From Oscillospiraceae bacterium (GTDB lineage: Bacteria; Bacillota; Clostridia; Oscillospirales; Ruminococcaceae): DNA of 6,161 nucleotides. A program made the position numbers and the translations under genes. The stretch is taken from assembly GCA_031271475.1 (NCBI GenBank), contig JAISVP010000179.1, forward strand, positions 1-6,161. Reading direction: 5' to 3'. Numbering within the stretch: the first letter of the stretch is position 1; every line of letters starts with the position of its first letter. Under the pieces are notes generated by a model. It was not told the origin of the DNA and did no database searches. It saw nothing but the letters and a program-made list of their open reading frames with translations. Of the stretch, positions 5,929 through 6,161 are shown piece after piece.

Positions 5929-6161
5929 CTACTTTCCCTTATAATTCGGGTCCGAACTTGGCGGCACATAGACATATCCGCCAATATATTCTATAATCGC
6001 CTGTGCTCTTTGCTGTAATTCAATTATCAGACTGTCCGGAATATAAGTCATATCCTGATTTATCATAGACTGCACCATATCATCCAAAGTCTGAATGTCA
6101 ATTCCCGGAGACACAGTTTCAAAATCATCACCAAGCATTTCCGTCAAATCCGGCTTAGTAT
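5929..6161 (-). CDS. Unidentified protein, C-terminal fragment (start beyond right edge)
   Basis: An open frame enters from the right edge and ends at TAG 5931-5929, giving at least 76 residues. It begins TKPDLTEMLGDDFETVSPGI, continues with an amphipathic helical stretch (LDDMVQSMINQDM and DSLIIELQQRAQAIIEYIGG) and ends in a short tail, YVYVPPSSDPNYKGK. There is no membrane helix. A TTG codon at 6147 is in frame, but the frame stays open to the window edge and that codon has no ribosome site, so it is not the start. The place directly before fliW is often held by flgL or a DUF6470 (YviE-like) gene in Clostridia and Bacilli. The visible residues do not resemble the C terminus of FlgL or FlgK, and I do not recognise the family. 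Confidence 0.6.
   Translation of the reverse strand, partial: TKPDLTEMLGDDFETVSPGIDIQTLDDMVQSMINQDMTYIPDSLIIELQQRAQAIIEYIGGYVYVPPSSDPNYKGK

Noticed and set aside
6145..6147. TTG start codon for the gene at the right edge
   Set aside because: The frame stays open upstream to the window edge and there is no ribosome site, so this is an internal codon of a truncated gene.

Overview
The window holds part of a flagellar late-assembly gene cluster, almost certainly from a Gram-positive, motile, plant-fibre-degrading member of the Clostridia. This rests on the fliW-csrA pair, the fliD-fliS order, strong AGGAGG-type ribosome binding sites, moderate GC content and a secreted family 44 glycoside hydrolase. 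I cannot name the genus or species from the sequence.

Nearly everything is on the minus strand, so transcription runs right to left. From the right edge: (1) the C-terminal fragment of an unrecognised protein (5929-6161), followed by a hairpin that may be a terminator; (2) fliW and csrA, sharing one base (TAATG) and clearly translationally coupled; (3) one plus-strand gene (4563-5195) with its own good sigma-A promoter, encoding a protein that looks like a degenerate PilZ/YcgR-type domain protein and converging on csrA with a 4-base gap; (4) a short coiled-coil protein resembling a FlgN/FliT-type export chaperone; (5) fliD, the filament cap, preceded by a sigma-28-like -10 element; (6) fliS, the flagellin chaperone; (7) a spacer with two stem-loops; and (8) a secreted GH44 beta-glucanase running off the left edge with its C terminus missing.

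The flagellar genes fit one process. FliS and the FlgN-like protein would carry late export substrates to the secretion apparatus, FliD caps the growing filament, and FliW and CsrA form the known switch that links flagellin level to flagellin mRNA translation. The PilZ-like gene would suit motility control by a second messenger, but its binding motif is not intact.

Two observations deserve most attention. First, the GH44 enzyme has Asp where the family's acid/base Glu is expected (NDP instead of NEP), while the nucleophile motif is intact. Second, the 88-base spacer before the GH44 gene has five GGA triplets on the coding strand. Two sit in the apical loops of stem-loops and two in the ribosome binding region. 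This is the architecture of CsrA target leaders, and csrA itself lies about 4 kb away, so the motility switch may also control a secreted polysaccharide-degrading enzyme. That is a hypothesis, not a demonstrated system. I see no CRISPR array, insertion sequence, tRNA or rRNA.
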